The notes under the pieces: generated by a model
The model's input: only the letters and a program-made list of their open reading frames with translations
Databases searched by the model: none
Told to the model about the DNA's origin: nothing
Program-made: the position numbers and the translations under genes
Shown here: positions 36,441-49,300 of the stretch, piece after piece
Layout of the letters: every line of letters starts with the position of its first letter
How positions within the stretch are numbered: position 1 is the stretch's first letter
From: Stercorarius parasiticus
Taxonomy: Eukaryota; Chordata; Aves; Charadriiformes; Stercorariidae
Length of the DNA: 64,000 bases
Reading direction: 5' to 3'
Assembly: GCA_013396915.1 (NCBI GenBank)
Contig: VWZL01005205.1
Location: forward strand, 248,001-312,000

Positions 36441-38600
36441 GGCTAAATGGTTGCTAGAATTGCTCTGAAGACTGAGATGAAATCATGCTCATTAGAGGCA
36501 TTTTGGATTCTGGAATTCATCCTCTCAAACAGCCCAAAAGTTGGGACTTCAGTTGCAACACAAAACTTTGTGTTCTCAAGGATTTCACCAGGCAGTGACA
36601 ATTTGCTGGCAAGCTCCCTTCTGTGCCAGCATGAGGCATGTGCCTGACTGCTGTGATGGAGATCCCTTCTGCAAGGTACTTATCATTTCAACTGTGTTTC
36701 TGAAAAATACAACCCGTCCTTTCCCCGGGAGCCTGTTCTTAGTATACTTGATAACTAAAAATGAATTATGAAAATAATGAGCAAGCACCAGACTTATATT
36801 TATAGATTTGTCTTGAGGAAAAACGAAGACATTGAGACTTAGAAGATCTGTGTCCATCCACTAGGCATTTTGGCTAACCTATGGCAGGACTTACCCCTCC
36901 ACGCAGTGTAACACCAACTCAGAGACACCTTTGATGTCTGCACAGCACACCATCCATGTAGAGATACCAGCTTGGGTCCCAAAAACAGTGTAGCCACATG
37001 ATGTTATGGCTCGGATAATAGTCTGAGAGCACAGCCAAATGTCCTGTCTGGAGAGCTGATCTGCCACAGCTCTGCCACTTCCAGTTATGGACCTAATTAA
37101 TACTGCTATTGAACACATGCCAGTAAGCGGCAAGTAAAGCTTTGTCACGCCAAATGAACTCACCTATTAAAGAAACCCAAAAATAAAAAACATGACAACA
37201 TGTAAAACCACAAGGGAACCTTTTCATTACAGGTGAAACATATTTTCACATATACAAAAATCAAATTAATCTCTGCTTCACCTCTTTTTTAACTTGATTG
37301 ACAGCATTCACAATTTCTGCAAAGAAAACACTTATTGTTTCTCTTAAAATAGATGGTAATTTCACAGAGGTCTGACTACAAACAACATTACATCGGAAGA
37401 TCCTCGGAATGGCTTATGCACTGGACTGAAAATTAGAAATAGCTCTGAAGTGTTTGTAATATAAAGTAGGGAACACTGGATCATTAGAAACACCGGGACT
37501 TGAGAAAATGCCAGAGGAATTCGACTCTGCCTTCTCTTCATGCTGTAAGTTAAAGATTTATTTGGGGGCATTGCCCCTTCCATTAGCTTTGCCTCTTTGC
37601 AGGTGGTAAATTTGTCAAAGGGGGTCTCCAAAAAGTAATTCAGTCACACTGTTTTAGCACAGAAAAAAAAGTGCTTCAGACGGAGAGGACATTGGAAAAG
37701 AACTCGTGTCTAATGGAAAGCCATGGGAAATATAAGAATATCTTTGCCAGCTTTGGAGAAGTCACCAGGAGATAGTATCAATACCAAACTTCTTCTTTAT
37801 TCTTCACTAATACAGGACAACGGATGAGGTACTGAAAAATCTGAACATCTGAATTTAGAGGTTACTGAGTAGCTTACCTACAATGGCACCCCAAGAAACT
37901 GAACGAGAACATCTCAAAAAGAAAAGAAAAAAACAATTCAAGAGAAAAAACATTAGCTATAAGAAAATGGTTGTGATGCTATTCAGTCCTCCTGTGGTGT
38001 CCTCCCAAGTCTATCACATAGGCTCCCAGCTACTTGCCCTCAGCCGGTGTCAATGACACACATCCAGCGGGGGAAGGCACATTACAATGCAGCAGCATCG
38101 TGATAATCTTACAGGAGCAAAAGAACAGCTGTATCAATCCACCAGCTCAGTGTCTTGCCTCAGCGATGGATAATACCAAATAACTAGAGAATAGAATACA
38201 AGCAATCTGCAAGCTCCTCTTTGCACTTTGCCATCTGCTTAGAAGTTGCAGATCACTCTTTGAAAGTAGGGAAGTTCATTTGGAGCTGTGAGATGCTTAA
38301 TCTCTCCTCTTTACCTTAAGAACTGTCTGTATTTGCAATGCATTGACCATTAGCCCTGTTTGAAGGTCACCTCCTGACGCCCTGCTGTGATGTACAAAAC
38401 ACAATATTAATGACCATTCTCAATAGTATGTCTGAAATATAACACTAAGGCATCCTGCCTCTTTACTCCCACTGTTGTCTTCTGCTCACTGTAATAAAAG
38501 TGCTGTTTTTCAGCCCTTTTCTCCAGGGAGAAGAGATGCCAACACAGAGAAGGTGATTTATAGAAGGCAAATGAGAAAGGTTGAATGAATATCTCATTTA
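36441..38600. other. Non-genic unique sequence
   Basis: No gene or repeat recognised. A minus-strand donor-like site at about 37895 (CTTACCTAC on the plus strand) has no convincing exon beside it. Confidence 0.6.
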
Positions 38601-38665
38601 GGGCCTGATTGTGCTATTGTTATTCATGAAGAATAGCTGCTTACTCCCATCAGGACCTACTCTTG
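38601..38665. repeat. Possible ancient amniote repeat relic
   Basis: Begins GGGCCTGATTGTGCT and continues with GAAGAATAGCTGCTTACTCC. This resembles, from memory, the end of the same old amniote repeat as the blocks at 14.9, 41.2 and 44.6 kb (GGGCCTGATTCTG-type word near an ACTCCC word). Diverged and short. Confidence 0.3.
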
Positions 38666-40937
38666 GATTTGCCTTGACATAGTGCTTGGCCTTAGCAAAG
38701 GCTGCAAAAAAAGGCCTTAAAAGTCATAGATTTTTGGCAACATATGTGTTAAGCAAAACAGCTGACCTTAGCAGTGGCCTGTTCTGCAATGCGACACAGA
38801 GAGCTTCCCTTGGCATGGCCAGCAGCTGTTGTACAGGGCGCAGGACAAGTCTTAGCTGTCAGTCTTAGTTCAGCTACCTGCTAGGTTAATAGTTTGCTGC
38901 ATGGCTTGGCATCTCAAGAAGCAATATAACAACTAAAAAGTCAAAAGGAAAATGAGATGAGTTGATCAACCTAACATTTTTTCTAATGCAGCCTGAGTCA
39001 TTATTGCAGTTAGTAAGCCATATCTTGCTGCTTTAGTTAAATGATTGCTACCATCATATATTACCTTAAAATCTATCACTATTAGAGGATGAATGCTGGA
39101 AATTCAGGCTCCTCGTTATCCTCAAACGCCTCTGCATTAAGGCGAAAGAGAAACATTTCTTTTTCTCTCTATCTGAGCCATGAAAATGGGAAAGTTTATC
39201 AAATAGCAAAGGCTGTTGCAGGAGTTTACGTAGAGCCCAGCCAGACGTCCATTCCGTGGTTTTCCTGAAGGCAATGAGGCTGTGAGATACTCAATGAAAT
39301 GCAAAGCCCAGCTTACAAGATGAGGCTAGAACATCAACCCCAGTGATTATAGAGCTCATGCACTTCTGCAAAGATGGAGAGGAGTCTAAATGGAGCAGAA
39401 GACTCTCTGCATGTGGCCTGGAAAATGTGTGGGTATGTCATACCGTGTCGTATCACTGCACCATGGGTATAAAGTCATCACTGGCTCATCTCTAGTAACA
39501 GTTTGCTAGTACATCCTGGTTTTGTCGTAAGACATATTAGTTGTGGACAGTCTTTGATCACTGTGAAATTGCGGTGAGGAATTTTGGAGGGATGCTCCCA
39601 GGACTTTACACCACTTTTACAGAATTTAATCAGCTGTATAAGCCTCATTTAGGGAATCCCCACTCCTCCTGTCTCATCACTGTGTTTCTTAAAACCTTAA
39701 TCCAGTTTTCTTATTGAGATTGTCTCTGTCTTTAAATTACCTTCTCCATTATTTAGGACCACACTTTTTTCTTTTTTTTTTTCCCATTTCTGAGGCTTCC
39801 TATCATCCCTTACAGGTTCACTCAGAGAATTTTTACTTCTCCCAAAAGTCCAAAAATTCACCTCTCTGCCCACCACAACACAGACAAAATGATTTACTAG
39901 GAACGAAGTAGGCTAAGACATGAACATACAAGTGCCAATGGTAGACTCTTAAGTCATGGTAAATGGAAAAGGGTTCAGCTATCCTATTCTTATTTTGGGA
40001 TGGTATAGGACAGAATCCTGAATTTGGGCAAGTTTTACAGCTGCTCTGTGGGGATAGCTTTGTTTATGCACAAGAAATCACTGGCATGTCCATACGCACA
40101 GTTCCTGTACCTATGCTATGGAAATAATAGCATTGACCCTCCTAGTACAGTTCTGCAGTACTAAAGCTCAAAACTACTGACTTCAAAACACCACGCTAAT
40201 CTACACTGGGAATTTCCCAGCCTTGGTGATTACTTAACGCTATTTATGAATGTTTATGCCTGTATTTAATTTCCTGTGGTACTTGAAGTCCTTCTCTAAG
40301 ACTTGCAAAACTGGCATCATATATTTCCCAGAAAACCTTTTGTTCAGCATGAATAAAACATTATGCAGCAGCTTCAATCTCCTGATAATTAAATGTAAAA
40401 CTTTTATAAAATGCTGGATCCAGGGCAGCTATAGGAACAAAACACCGTGTTGCTGAGGAGACTTCACAGTTCAATTTGTGCACAGAGTTCACTTGAACAC
40501 CTTGATGCTCATGTGTTTCTTAAAGCTGCACATTTAACCACAGTGTTAGGAAGTTGGGAAGGTGTATAAAGGAAAAGTTAGGAAGGAAAACGATCAGATC
40601 AGTGGAATTTCATATGGATGAGGGGGAAGCAGGCAATGTAAATATTAGAAAGGAGAGACAGGAGGAAGCAGCCAAGATGTCAGAACTGTTTTGTCTGCTT
40701 GGGTAGCGAGAAACATACTGATCTCCAAAATGTTTTGAAGAAGATTTGAGCAGGTGGGGCCCAAAAGAGAAAGGGACCAAAGAGTGAGTGAACAAGTTGT
40801 TGAAAAGGTATTCAATTTATCATAGACTTTAAAGAAAAAAAATAATCAGTTTTTAATGATGTGATTTCTTTGTTTTATCTGCTGCTGCTGTGCTGTGACT
40901 AAAGAAGTTTTTAATCTCATCTTCTTAGTCTTCTCAG
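38666..40937. other. Non-genic unique sequence
   Basis: Nothing recognisable beyond a T-run at about 39766-39784. Short frames have no motifs. Confidence 0.6.
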
Positions 40938-40997
40938 AGCCCCAGCTGTGGCCTATGACAGAAGCAGTCTGTTCTCATGAAAATACCTGTGACTGGA
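40938..40997 (+). other. Candidate short exon (60 nt), product unknown
   Basis: Preceded by a pyrimidine-rich acceptor (CATCTTCTTAGTCTTCTCAG ending at 40937) and followed by GTGAGG at 40998. One frame is open and encodes a peptide including PQLWPMTEAVCSHENTCDW; the same frame stays open for about 35 further codons, so the donor is not needed to explain it. Cys, Trp and acidic residues make it look more protein-like than its surroundings, but no family is recognised. Confidence 0.15.
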
Positions 40998-41160
40998 GTG
41001 AGGACTCAGTCCCACCCCAGCAGGAGCAAGGAAAGACTCACAAAGGCTGTGAGAGAAAGCCCTGTTTAATGCATTTGCTAATTCATTGCACTTTCATTTG
41101 CTAATTGGCAAGCATGATGGAAAGAAGAAAAGCCAACAATACAGGCCACATCCTTGGCTA

Positions 41161-41205
41161 CTGTAAACACCAATTTACACCCGCTAAGATTCTGGCCCCT
41201 TGATA
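41161..41205. repeat. Possible ancient amniote repeat relic
   Basis: Contains CAATTTACACCCGCTAAGAT followed by TCTGGCCCC, resembling the TTACACCAGCTGAGGATCTGG-type tail of an old amniote interspersed repeat, as recalled. About 45 bp only. Confidence 0.35.
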
Positions 41206-42625
41206 CTCCAAGGGAAAAGATACTTGTTTGCTGTTTAGTTTGATATAAGTAGCAATTACCCCCTAGTTGCTGAGCTGAATTTGGGAGTTATGGGCCAAAT
41301 TATTTGAGCAGGCTCTTTCCGAGTTATCCATCGTGCAAAATCCTTTGTGCAGAGCTGCAAAGTTATCCCTAACTGTGCATTAAAATAATCTCTTTTCATT
41401 TTAGTCATACTTACCAGCTACACACATACTTTGCCTCTCATGAAGCAATTCTGCTTTCCTGTAAGATGGGCTGCTCAAGAAACTAGTCACCTGAATAGCA
41501 CCAGCCCTGGGTAGGCCAAAGAGCACCATGGATCATTCCTTAAGGAGGAAAAATATGCTAATGTGCAGATCAGAAAGAGAGCACTGGTCACAACTAATAA
41601 TCTCTGTATATTAATAAGGAAATTTTATTCTTGTTGGCATTCAGAGCTGAGGTAACTGGCTCCAAATGAACTCAGTTCTTTCAAAGCAGAGCAATTGCTA
41701 AGTTGGACAAAATAAGCGGGATACTAGTGCACTTTTTTTCTTCCCCATAACTGCTCAGTGCTTCATGCAGTAGCTGTGGACACCCACTGAGCCATCTGGA
41801 CATGTGTTTCAAAACTATCACTTCAGAGAAACATTCATGCAGGTTTTGTTTTTCCAAATCTATCTAGAGCTTGTCCAAACAGACAAACTTTGTGCAAGGG
41901 AGAAGGCTGGACTGCACATCAGAGCACCCTTGCTTACTGGTAAATCCCACACAAGGACCAGTGCAGGAACATCTCTTTGAAGGATAAAAGCATTAATCTT
42001 TCTCAGGACTCCCTGCCAATAAAATTAGGTGTAAGTTACTTACTGACACAGCCAATAAGCGGACTGACTGCTTGAAATGGTTTCCTGTTCTTCGATGGAA
42101 ACTGCTTTATGAACTAAGAATACTTTTTACTTAAGTGATAAAATCTGTTTTCATAATAATTAGTCCAGTAGAAATATCCTTATGCTATCGCTCAGTGAAA
42201 ATTATAAAGACCAGTGGCTTGAACTTTTCTTAAAAATTACTATGTCTAAAACAGCAGAACATTTAAAGAGTTAGAAATAGCATGTGATGAACCACATATT
42301 TCTGATGTTTTAATCTTGACATTGATGGAACTATGCTGATGATGCCATGGCAGAATGTGATTCATTATTGCATTTTTTATCCTTTCATTCCCACTGTGCT
42401 TGTTTATTCACATAAAAATGTGGACTAGATAAAAATGCAGCTGAAACACATAATGGAGGCAGCAGCCATTTTCTTAAATCCACCAGAAGAGCTATTCCTG
42501 AATGAGCTGTGTGAAGCTGAAAGTCCTGCCTGGCGCTCAAGATATGACACAAGCCATCAGTAAAGCAATTTTGTCCTTTGGCTATGGTTATAAATTGAAA
42601 CACAGGGTATTGTGACTGAATGTAA

Positions 42626-42644
42626 GGGGGGTGGGGAGGGGGGG
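42626..42644 (+). repeat. G-rich tract with quadruplex potential
   Basis: Nineteen bases made of G except one T and one A (runs of 6, 4 and 7 G). The last run can supply two G-triplets separated by one G, so four G-triplets are available for an intramolecular quadruplex. It lies about 20 bp before a CR1 relic. Confidence 0.7.
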
Positions 42645-42666
42645 TTGGAAATTACTAGGACAATTA

Positions 42667-42805
42667 AACACTGGATCATACTGCCAGAGAGGTGCAGAGT
42701 CTCTGTCCTTGGAGGCTGCTTTGTCTTGTTTGAACAAAACTCTGAGCAACCTGATCTGAAGTCAATATTGATCCTTATGTGGTCCCTTCCCACCACAATG
42801 AGTCT
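42667..42805 (+). mobile_element. CR1 LINE, degraded 3' fragment (plus strand)
   Basis: Recognisable CR1 words in the right order and spacing: CTGCCAGAGAGGTGCAGAGT, CTCTGTCCTTGGAGG, CTCTGAGCAACCTGATCTGA and TGGTCCCTTCCCACC. The terminal short repeat is lost, and substitutions and small indels are frequent. It is an old copy of a different CR1 subfamily from the one at 25.9 kb, since the GCAACCTGATCT region differs. Confidence 0.75.
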
Positions 42806-45800
42806 CTAATGCAATCAGGCATGAACAATCTTTGCTGTTTATACTTGTGTTTAAAAATAAAGCTGGAGAAAATGGGTAACTCCTCCACTGAGAATTCAGA
42901 GTATCTTAATATAGTTCTTAAAATTTGTATTCAACAGTTTTGACATTTTACCTACACAAAAACAAACTCCGTGAGGATATCCGATCATGAACCCATTTAA
43001 GGTTTTTTTTCCCCATAGACTCTTGCCTTGAGGAAGAAAAAGGAACATCTGTTCTTTTGGCTCCCATGAAGGGTTTAAGTCTTCCCAGTCTTGAGGAGTG
43101 CTTCATAAACAAAGTCTGAGATCAGTGGATGTTCCCACAAAACTGCTTGTGTAATCAGGCTAAGATAGTTGCAAAAGCAGCAACACTGAGGCTGCCATGC
43201 CGTCGTAAGAAAACCTGCAGCAGCGTGCAGTCAAACGCTTCAGAGATTTGCCTTTTAGATAATGAGAGCTCTGAGGACATTCAGGACTATAAAACTGGAC
43301 TATTTTTGTTCTAGAAGTAGACTCCAAATTTCAGATACACTCACAAATACACAAGAATTGTCACTCCCCAGTCAGCAGTTAGCTGGGTAAGAAAAGGGAG
43401 TACAGACTGGTTGGCTTTTATGTCTCATCCATCTTCTGAGTCTTCCAGGACCATCTTGGTTACTCTGATGAAGACGAGTGACAGCAAAGCTGCGTAAAAT
43501 CCCCTCTCTACTGCCCTGTGACATACAACACAGGGTTGATTGTACACAGGGGCAAGAGGCCACTGCCCCACTGGGTCCCTTCCCAGCTCCTGGTACCTGC
43601 CTGGAAAAGCTGCCCCTGCCCTGGCTCAGGTTGAGTGGCTGCATCTGCTGACTCTTTTTTCAGAGGGCTGATGGGACTTGAAAGTGGCGGAGGAAGCTTC
43701 AACAAATTTACATGTTTCCTTCAAATATTGGACACACAAAAATCCCAGAAATGTTTCCTGGATTCCCAATTCTGAAAATTAGGCTTGAAACAAAATAAGT
43801 TAATGCCTGTTGTGCCAGAACAGTTGAATTTCCCATCTTCTCTGGGCTCAGGCAGAGGATGTGACTACGTTTTCAGTGTGTTTTAGGAAGACAGCAGGGA
43901 AGTACAGAAGAAACAAATTGTCTCTGGAGCTTTGGAGGCTTTGCCTTCACTCAGGAGGTAGCCTTAGTCCCCTCCATGAGCAGCTTGGGAGAAACACACC
44001 CAGAACTCTCTTTAGCAAAGTTTCCTGTGTCTCAGTGAATGATCATTTAATGTCTCCAGGTTCCTGACATGATCACAGTTTTTTTATGTGCAATTAAACA
44101 CTTCAGACCTCAGTACATCCAGCACAGAGTTTCTGAGGAGTCCAGGGCCAATGGCTCAGGACCAGCCGCCCCAGAACTGGGGACACCATTTCTGTTCCCT
44201 GAGATTTTAGATATCGTGAGCATGTTTACAGCAACAAAACCACATTTGATGACAGAAGCACTACCCACAAAATGGTACCAAATTTCCCTGCTTTGTTTTA
44301 TGACCACAGGAGTTGTCCCATGAAATGACTGTAAAACCAGCTGGTGCCCACATTCCAGGTTGGTTAAATTGCCACCATTCTTTTTTTCCATTTTCAGCTG
44401 CCTCATCCTGCCATGCTGTCATTGTCACCAGACACCTCTCTCACATCACTGTCCCAAATGTGCCCTTCCTTTTAATACCATTTCTATCACTAATTGCTTA
44501 ACACCAGCTTTTGTAATCTGTATTTTAATGGCTGACTGAGGATTCTTTGGAAACTCAGAGTTAGGAGGACTGCTAAAGGCATGGTAGACAAGACCCTGCC
44601 TCCATCTATGCTTTAATTTCCCATTGGCTCCAACGGGGCCAGGATGCCACCTTTGGTGTCTGAAAATTAAGTACCTACAAGGCATTTTAAAATCTGCGTT
44701 TTTGATCCTAAGGTATACAAAAGAGATGCTGTTTGGACTGAAAATTCATGAAAAGGAGTCACACTTGGAATTTTCTTCCTCATTAAAAATAATGTATCAT
44801 TTTCTTCTAGCCTTAGCCAGATGAATGCCATGATTTCTAATCAATCTGGTACACAGTCAGTTTAACCAGTTGTTTTGGGATGGCTCATTCTGTGTGTGTA
44901 CAGAGGCTCTGGAGCCATTGCAGTGCTGTTTTTCTTTCCTCAACTACCAGGCAGAAGCCACTGCCAGGGTTTCCCAAATGACAGTGTCTGGAGAGCCTGA
45001 ATGAAGTTTCTCATATGTGAAATTAAATCCAGTAGTGTTTTTCTCATCAGGGAGCTATCTGGTGTGCATCATGAATGTCAGGTAGGTGCAACCCTGATCA
45101 GTTATCAGGAGACAGGATCAAGACTGGAAATTAAAAAGCTGTCTTTCTTTGCTTCAAAGCTGGAGGGGACAAAAACTTAAAGAATGAAGAGAGTAATCAA
45201 TCCCGGGAATGTGCCATGTGGACTTTGGAGAAGTGAGAGTAATTACGCTCTCTAATCTCTCCCTGAAGCCCTTAGCAGCATGTGGCCAGATATTAAATGA
45301 GTAATTCAGGAAGGGAAAATATAAAGTAACTATATGTACAAATACTAGGTTTAGTGAGTTTTCTTCTTTCAAAGTTCCTTATTTCTTGGCACGTGGAGCT
45401 AGCTACATACATTCAAACCAGCATTGTCTAAGGTCTTGTTTTGCCTTACATTGAAATCCCCCAAAAGGGATTTTAGGTCCCAGCTTTTGCCTTCAGTGCC
45501 TACCTGTAAGGCTGACAACTGCAGCTGCCACTGCTGCTGTCCTGCAGAGCTTGTGGACCCTTTATGGACCCGCTGGGATGGAGCATGATGGGTGAAGCTG
45601 GGGCCCACACTGGGTCCTGAGTACTGGCACTGCTGGCACTGGTGCCTCTCTGTCTGCGCTGGCTCCCAGCTGGGGACGGCCAGGCTGGGAGCCTGTGTGC
45701 ACTGAGCACACCACGCCGTGTCTGAGAAAACAGGCTGGACATCTTCACTTGCATTTCTAATCCAGACAGAGAGCCCGAATATGCCTTTTACAGACTGAGT

Positions 45801-46280
45801 TACTTTTCCAGCAGCACTGACTTCAGTGTTTACATTTTTGAACAAAACCCTAGATCTCTTTTATTGTCCCCTGAGAGGTAGAAAAAACCACTTGTGATTA
45901 TTGCACACGTATTTTAAAAGAGAATCACTAGCAAACACACAGACCAGGGGCTTTCCCATGCATGCTGTTACAAGCGTTTTCCCCCCAGCCCACACATATT
46001 TTGGGGCGGCAGAGAAGGAAGAACCCTACCTTTCCTTTAGCACATTTCACGCTTCCTTTTGCTGTTGTATTCTTCTGCTCCTCTGAAAAGCAAACACTCT
46101 TTCCTTTTCACATAGCTTAGCCTTCAGTAGTCAACAAGTCTCACTAGCCCTGATCCTCCCACGTTTCTATTTATTCCTCTGGAGAATAACCCATGTTTGA
46201 AACACGAAAGAAATTCTCAGGGTGTTTTATGACATAGGTACGATATAGAAAACAATTTATAATCGTGGTAAAGAATCTGA
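42806..46280. other. Non-genic unique sequence
   Basis: No gene recognised. GC-richer patches at 43500-43640 and 45500-45770 carry overlapping open frames on the minus strand (43372-43705, 45399-45845) that reflect composition. The second starts at TTG in its longest form. A minus-strand donor-like GTAGGC next to ACAG lies near 45500 without other support. Confidence 0.55.
44617..44650. repeat. Possible ancient amniote repeat relic
   Basis: TTCCCATTGGCTCCAACGGG followed by GCCAGGAT resembles the CCCATTGACTTCAATGGG-type core recalled from the same old repeat as at 14.9 and 41.2 kb. Very short; may be coincidence. Confidence 0.25.
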
Positions 46281-46340
46281 TGATACGATGTTATCAATCA
46301 AGATAGGAAAGATAAATGGTTATACACTAATAAGATAAAA
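46281..46340. promoter_or_regulatory. Cluster of five GATA motifs
   Basis: GATA cores at 46282, 46302, 46311 and 46334 on the plus strand and one on the minus strand (TATC at 46292-46295). The first four are spaced 10, 10 and 9 bp, close to one helical turn. Two have the fuller AGATAA form preferred by GATA factors (46310-46315 and 46333-46338). The local sequence is AT-rich, which raises the chance background, so the regulatory reading is tentative. Confidence 0.25.
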
Positions 46341-49300
46341 TTAATAATTCAAAAGAAAGCACAGTTGGCTTGGGGAAAGCTGAGAGGTTTGTGATGGATG
46401 CTCACTATCTACTAACTAGCTCCAGTTAAACCTAGGAATTTCTCAGTGGAAATTGTTTCATCAGAAAAGACAAATTTTTCAAAACCAAAACATTACACAC
46501 AAAAAAAAAGGAAACTGAGACTAATATTTTGATTTAGAAAAAATAAAAACACTTTAAAATGCTAAAGGTGAAAAATTTTTACTTGCAAAAACCCTCCTAT
46601 ACCTAGGCTAGTAGTAATAGTGAAAATCAAGGAGAGGCACTGGAAGATAAAAGCTTTCTAACATTCCAAAAGAAAATAATATTTTTGGTTTTATTTGGGT
46701 ATTGTACTTTTTTTTCACACATTTCATTCCGATTTCAAATTGTGTAGACACTTGCAAGTTTTCAAAGGCTAGGAAAATCCATTCCAGTTGCAACTAGTAG
46801 CCAATTAATTATACAGTGATCCTTTCCAGGAGAAAACCCAAGTGCAAGTTCAGTAACCAAAGAACATGATTTCCTCAGTGTGTGAGACTTTTTACCTAAA
46901 AGACCACCCATTCTTTCTGAAAAAGTAAAAAACAACAAAAGGTCAGCATGTATCTTACTATGAGTTGGCAACTGGGAAAGCAGATGATAATTACAGGCTT
47001 CAGAACATCAATAATAACAATTTTACTGTTTGTTACTTCCAACATTTTCACTGAAGATACTGATGATAGAAGCTAGGTTCCACCTGCCCCTGGAGACCAG
47101 CATGAGCTGGAATTGCCACCTTTTGCTGTGTTTCAGATGGTTGGTGGTCCACACACTGTAAATGGAGGAAGTTCTTTCTTCTGTTTTTACTCCTTTATCA
47201 CACAGTTTCCCTGCCTCTGATACAGGAAGGACAGACTCACCCATTGTTGCTCTGAGTTGCTGCTCCAAAGAGTGATCTTCCCTTCCCAGAAGAGTAGTGC
47301 ACCACTTGGCTGTGGTGGAGTTGAGAACGTCCCTCTCTTGGTGGTGTCTGTGAGCAACCATGAGCTGCATCCCTTTCTTCTCCGGGGTAAGACAGCAAAC
47401 TCTCCACTCTGAGATGCGCCAGGTCTATAGGTGCAAAGATAACATAGAATTACTCTGACATACTCACAAAGACAGCCACTGCCCTTGTGTTAAATTCCTT
47501 GGAGATAAAACCAAGTTGAGTTCACAGCTTTGGTGCCAAGGGAAGAAAATCTGTGGTTCACTTAAAGAAGAAAGAGAGGGGAGTAGATTCAGTGGAACAT
47601 TATTAACCTCTTTTTTTTTTAACCAGAAATGTTTGAAATTGAGTTAATGATTCTCCTGCTGTTCTAATTTTAAATATTTCCTTTACATCACTGAAAAGAA
47701 TTCAAAACTTGCATTGAGTAAATCTAGTACGTGAAAGGTCCTTTGGGCTGGTAATAAGACTTTTGAAGTTGCAGAAATCAGTCTGTGAAAAGACATTCAC
47801 TGGGTCCTTAACGTGGAGCGTATCTTCAAAAGGGAAGGCTGACTTACTGGAAAGTAATTCCTCCTCTTGCTCAGATGAGACTTTGATCTTTTTTAATCCA
47901 ATCATGAACCTTACAAAGCCATTCATAGTAATTGCAATCCTTGAATGTTTTGTCACTTCTTAGTTCAAAAACTTTTCAAGGCGAAGGTGGCTTCACTGAG
48001 TATGATGAGAAAAGGGCTGTTTATTTTTCCTCTTCATGGCTATTTCTGTGTACTACTCCATAACTTTCTTCTCTATCAACCTACCAAAACCACCATCATC
48101 GTTTCCTGTCTTCAAAGATACCCTACACTTGCAATTTGGGATAAGCATTAAGTGAAGGCTTTGAGAGCAGCTATTTTAGAAGAAAAACAGTGCATGGAAA
48201 AAATTACTTAAAAAGCTCAAAGGCAATAGGATTCTTCTTTTGTAATTTGGAAAGTAATTAGATATGTCCTTGCTATTGTTAGCAGTGGTAGAAGCTCTGC
48301 TTGTCCAAAGAGCTCTTGGATGAGCTCGAGAGACATCAGGAGGGATGCTGCTCTAGTGCTGCCCATTTCACCACAGGAAAGTCTCCTTTGCCAGCAAAGG
48401 TCTGGTCATGGTGGAGTTGAGCTCCTCCAAAGCTCCTTCTCCCAACTTATTTCCCACACAACCCAGATGTGACCTGTGTCTTAAAGACTGAGGTCAAGGC
48501 AGTGTCAGCTAGTGTAGCTGTTATACCCACTAATTTTATATATTTTCCACCGCACCCTGCAATACCCTATTCCAAGTGAACATCCCTACGATCGGGTCGT
48601 CTTCCTCTCTCCAGTCTAGGAGCTGACAGCATTCCTTCCAAATCTCCAAACCTCCCTGCTATATTGATGGTTGAGATGAAAATTGACAATGGGCTAGTAC
48701 AGAAATGTAAGACTTCGTTTGAAACAGATTAATTTCACACTCTGGAATGTGGTTTATTTTTTGGAAGCTGAAAAACCATGATTTCAAAAGCCCAGGTGAC
48801 TCATAAAATTGCATCAACTTCAATACTCATCAACAATTTGCAAGCTATGCAGATCCTGTTTGAACAGATATGATCAGTAAATGAGGTTTCAAGTATTTTC
48901 TGTAAAACTCTGTAGGGTTTCAAAAAGGCTGTGAATACTGTTAATTGTAAATACTTTACAGTAATGGTAATGAACAAGTGATATGTTTAGTGTTGAACAA
49001 AAATGTACATTTCTGGAAGGATCCATACAGCCAATTTTTGTCACAGCAAGCATTTATATACTTGATGAAATTAAGTACTTGAGTACAGGGAAAATGAGGA
49101 GATACAGTTTCATGTCTCATGTAACCCTGAGTTTGCTAACGCAAAGCCAAGAGATATTTTGGCAAAAGCCTGTGTATTTGTGTAGAAAAAAGCTTTCAGA
49201 AAGAAGCTTTATATCAAATTCTCAAGGACTTTTTGCCTAGAGCTGATAATGGTTGCATTTATGGCTATTACTGTTAGGAAAGCTGCTTTCAAGTCAAAAT

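Larger units (their letters stand above)
40998..42666. other. Non-genic unique sequence
   Basis: No gene recognised. It includes the small ancient-repeat-like block at 41161-41205 and the G-run at 42626-42644, both listed separately. Confidence 0.6.

Noticed and set aside
45399..45845. Minus-strand 148-codon Gln/Ser-rich frame with a donor-like site near its end.
   Set aside because: TTG start, low-complexity composition and no recognisable domain.
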